A DNA stretch of 6,070 nt from the NCBI GenBank assembly GCA_023406965.1, contig JAEXTI010000368.1:1-6070 (forward strand), written 5' to 3'. The translations under genes and the position numbers were made by a program. This DNA comes from Chloroflexota bacterium (GTDB lineage Bacteria > Chloroflexota > Anaerolineae > Anaerolineales > Anaerolineaceae). The notes under the pieces were generated by a model. It was not told where the DNA came from. It ran no database searches and worked only from the letters and a program-made list of their open reading frames with translations. Of this stretch, positions 4,746-6,070 are shown piece after piece. Each line of letters begins with the position of its first letter. Within the stretch, counting starts at the first letter, position 1.

Positions 4746-4809
4746 ATTTGATCATCAGGCCGGAATGGGTATCCGGGTAAGTGGCGGACGAAAGAAAAGA
4801 AGGTTGATC

Positions 4810-6070
4810 ATGAAGCGAATCATTACAATTGTTATAGTTGTCATTCTGTTGGGCGTAGGGGGGTATTTCGCATACCGCTACTTCCAGACCCAGCAGGCGG
4901 CTCAGACACAAGATTATCAAACGGTGCAAATTTCACGCGGCGACCTCACCGCTACGGTTGGCGCGACCGGTGTGGTGCGCTCTAAACAAACGGCTGTTTT
5001 GAGCTGGCAGACCAGCGGCTCGATTGGTTCGCTCGATGTGGAAGTGGGCGATTGGGTCAAGACGGACCAGGTGCTGGCGGAACTCAGTGAAACGTCCCTG
5101 CCGCAGTCGATCATCCTGGCGCGGGCCGATTTGGTGACGGCCAAGCGCAACCTCGACTCGCTGCTCAATTCGGATACAGCCCGGGCGCAAGCGATGCAAA
5201 ATCTGGTTGCAGCCCAGCAAGAGATGGAAGACGCTAACAATAATCGCCTGCGCAAGCAGTATGCCCGCAGCGATCAAGATCAGATCGATGTAGCAAAGGC
5301 TAATTTGGCTCTGGCCGAAGAAGAAGTGCGCATGGCTGAGGATGCTTACAACGATGTGGCCTACCGGGCCGAGAGCGACCCCCAGCGGGCGGCGATGTTG
5401 AGCAAGCTGGCCAACGCCCGCGACCAGCGCGACCGGGCTCAGTCCAACCTGAACTGGCTGTTGAGCAAGCCGGACGAACTGGAAATCTCGGAGGCGGATG
5501 CGCGGGTGGAGATGGCGGCTGCGCGATTGGAAGATGCCGAGCGGGAATGGGAGCGCCTGAAGGACGGCCCCGACCCGGATGACATTGCCGCTGCCGAAGC
5601 GCGCATTGCGGCTATCGAGGCGACCCTGAATCTGGTCAAGCTGACCGCGCCCTTTGGCGGCACGTTGACCGAAGTGCGTTCGCACGAGGGCGAGCAGGGC
5701 TCGCCGGGAACGATTTCTTTCCGCTTGGACGATCTTTCCAAGCTGCTGGTGGATGTGGACATCACCGAGGTAGACATCAACCGCATTCGACCGGGGCAGG
5801 CCGTGAGCCTGTCCTTCGACGCCATTACCGGCAAGACCTACAACGGCGTTGTGGTCGAGGTCGGCACGGTGGGCTCGTTGGTGTCGGGGCTGGTCAACTT
5901 CAAGGTGACCATTGAATTGAGCGACGCGGACGAAATGGTGCGTCCGGGCATGACCGCGGCAGTGAACATCATCACCGAGACGGTGGAGGACGTGCTGCTG
6001 GTGTCGAACCGCGCGGTGCGTCTGCGCGAGGGCAAGCGGGTGGTCTATGTGCTGGAAGCTGGAGTGCCCA
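4810..6070 (+). CDS. MacA/HlyD-type efflux periplasmic adaptor-like subunit (3' partial)
   Basis: The frame is open from ATG 4810 to the window edge, giving 420 residues with no stop. AGAAGG at 4798-4803 lies six bases before the ATG. Residues 4-20 are an N-terminal hydrophobic anchor after a basic MKR. A first half-lipoyl segment lies at about 60-95 (SGSIGSLDVEVGDWVKTDQ). A long Ala/Glu/Arg/Leu-rich coiled coil follows at about 98-272. The second half-lipoyl segment (LTAPFGGTLTEVRSHEGEQG) is at about 278-297. A beta-barrel follows at about 310-390 (IRPGQAVSLSF, VRPGMTAAVNI) and the start of the membrane-proximal domain after 395. Such adaptors join an ABC or RND exporter and, in diderms, an outer-membrane channel. 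If the host is a monoderm Chloroflexota, a YknX-like role with a MacB/YknYZ-like ABC transporter is more likely; that gene would be expected just downstream, outside the window. Confidence 0.9.
   Translation, partial: MKRIITIVIVVILLGVGGYFAYRYFQTQQAAQTQDYQTVQISRGDLTATVGATGVVRSKQTAVLSWQTSGSIGSLDVEVGDWVKTDQVLAELSETSLPQSIILARADLVTAKRNLDSLLNSDTARAQAMQNLVAAQQEMEDANNNRLRKQYARSDQDQIDVAKANLALAEEEVRMAEDAYNDVAYRAESDPQRAAMLSKLANARDQRDRAQSNLNWLLSKPDELEISEADARVEMAAARLEDAEREWERLKDGPDPDDIAAAEARIAAIEATLNLVKLTAPFGGTLTEVRSHEGEQGSPGTISFRLDDLSKLLVDVDITEVDINRIRPGQAVSLSFDAITGKTYNGVVVEVGTVGSLVSGLVNFKVTIELSDADEMVRPGMTAAVNIITETVEDVLLVSNRAVRLREGKRVVYVLEAGVP

Noticed and set aside
4933..5834. Minus-strand open frames of 250, 131 and 112 codons
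   Set aside because: They are antisense to the efflux adaptor, whose plus-strand frame is open from 4810 to the window edge with lipoyl, coiled-coil and barrel segments.

Overview
The window looks like a piece of a bacterial chromosome of moderate to high GC. From gene content and protein style I think it comes from the Chloroflexota, probably an Anaerolineae-like lineage. The grounds are a DUF6062-type Cys/His protein, an FmdB-type zinc ribbon with a long acidic tail, a guanylate kinase with an 'HPQPL' lead-in before its P-loop, and a secreted Thr/Pro/Lys-rich protein of a kind I associate with that group. The taxonomy is an inference from memory, not the result of a search. There are no RNA genes, CRISPR arrays, insertion sequences or transposases.

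Layout from left to right: (1) the 3' end of a gene for a low-complexity tail of ten hexapeptide repeats, closed by a G/C-rich intrinsic terminator; (2) a 27-bp perfect hairpin repeat, then a DUF6062-like protein gene that may be read from a leaderless transcript; (3) convergent to it, a two-gene minus-strand unit, guanylate kinase (gmk) followed by a rhomboid-like membrane protein whose start overlaps the gmk stop; (4) a divergent promoter region holding a second hairpin of the same family, then a small FmdB-type zinc-ribbon gene on the plus strand; (5) a minus-strand gene for a secreted or membrane-anchored HExxH metallopeptidase-like protein, whose stop codon overlaps the zinc-ribbon gene's stop; (6) a divergent promoter region and the 5' part of a MacA/HlyD-type efflux adaptor gene, which stays open to the window end.

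The genes look like ordinary housekeeping and envelope genes and do not form one obvious pathway. The only clear translational pair is gmk with the rhomboid-like gene. The adaptor at the right edge probably heads a MacAB/YknXYZ-like export operon lying mostly outside the window.

Two things stand out. First, two long near-perfect hairpins (395-451 and 2827-2877) are clearly related to each other. Five base pairs differ between them and every change is compensated on the opposite arm. Each arm carries a Shine-Dalgarno-like GGAGGT/GAGGT followed by an ATG, so the repeats can be mistaken for protein starts ('MGCFA.H.YL'). Second, the rhomboid-like protein keeps the fold signatures but has lost the catalytic histidine (Asn instead) and has a displaced serine, so it is probably a pseudoprotease.
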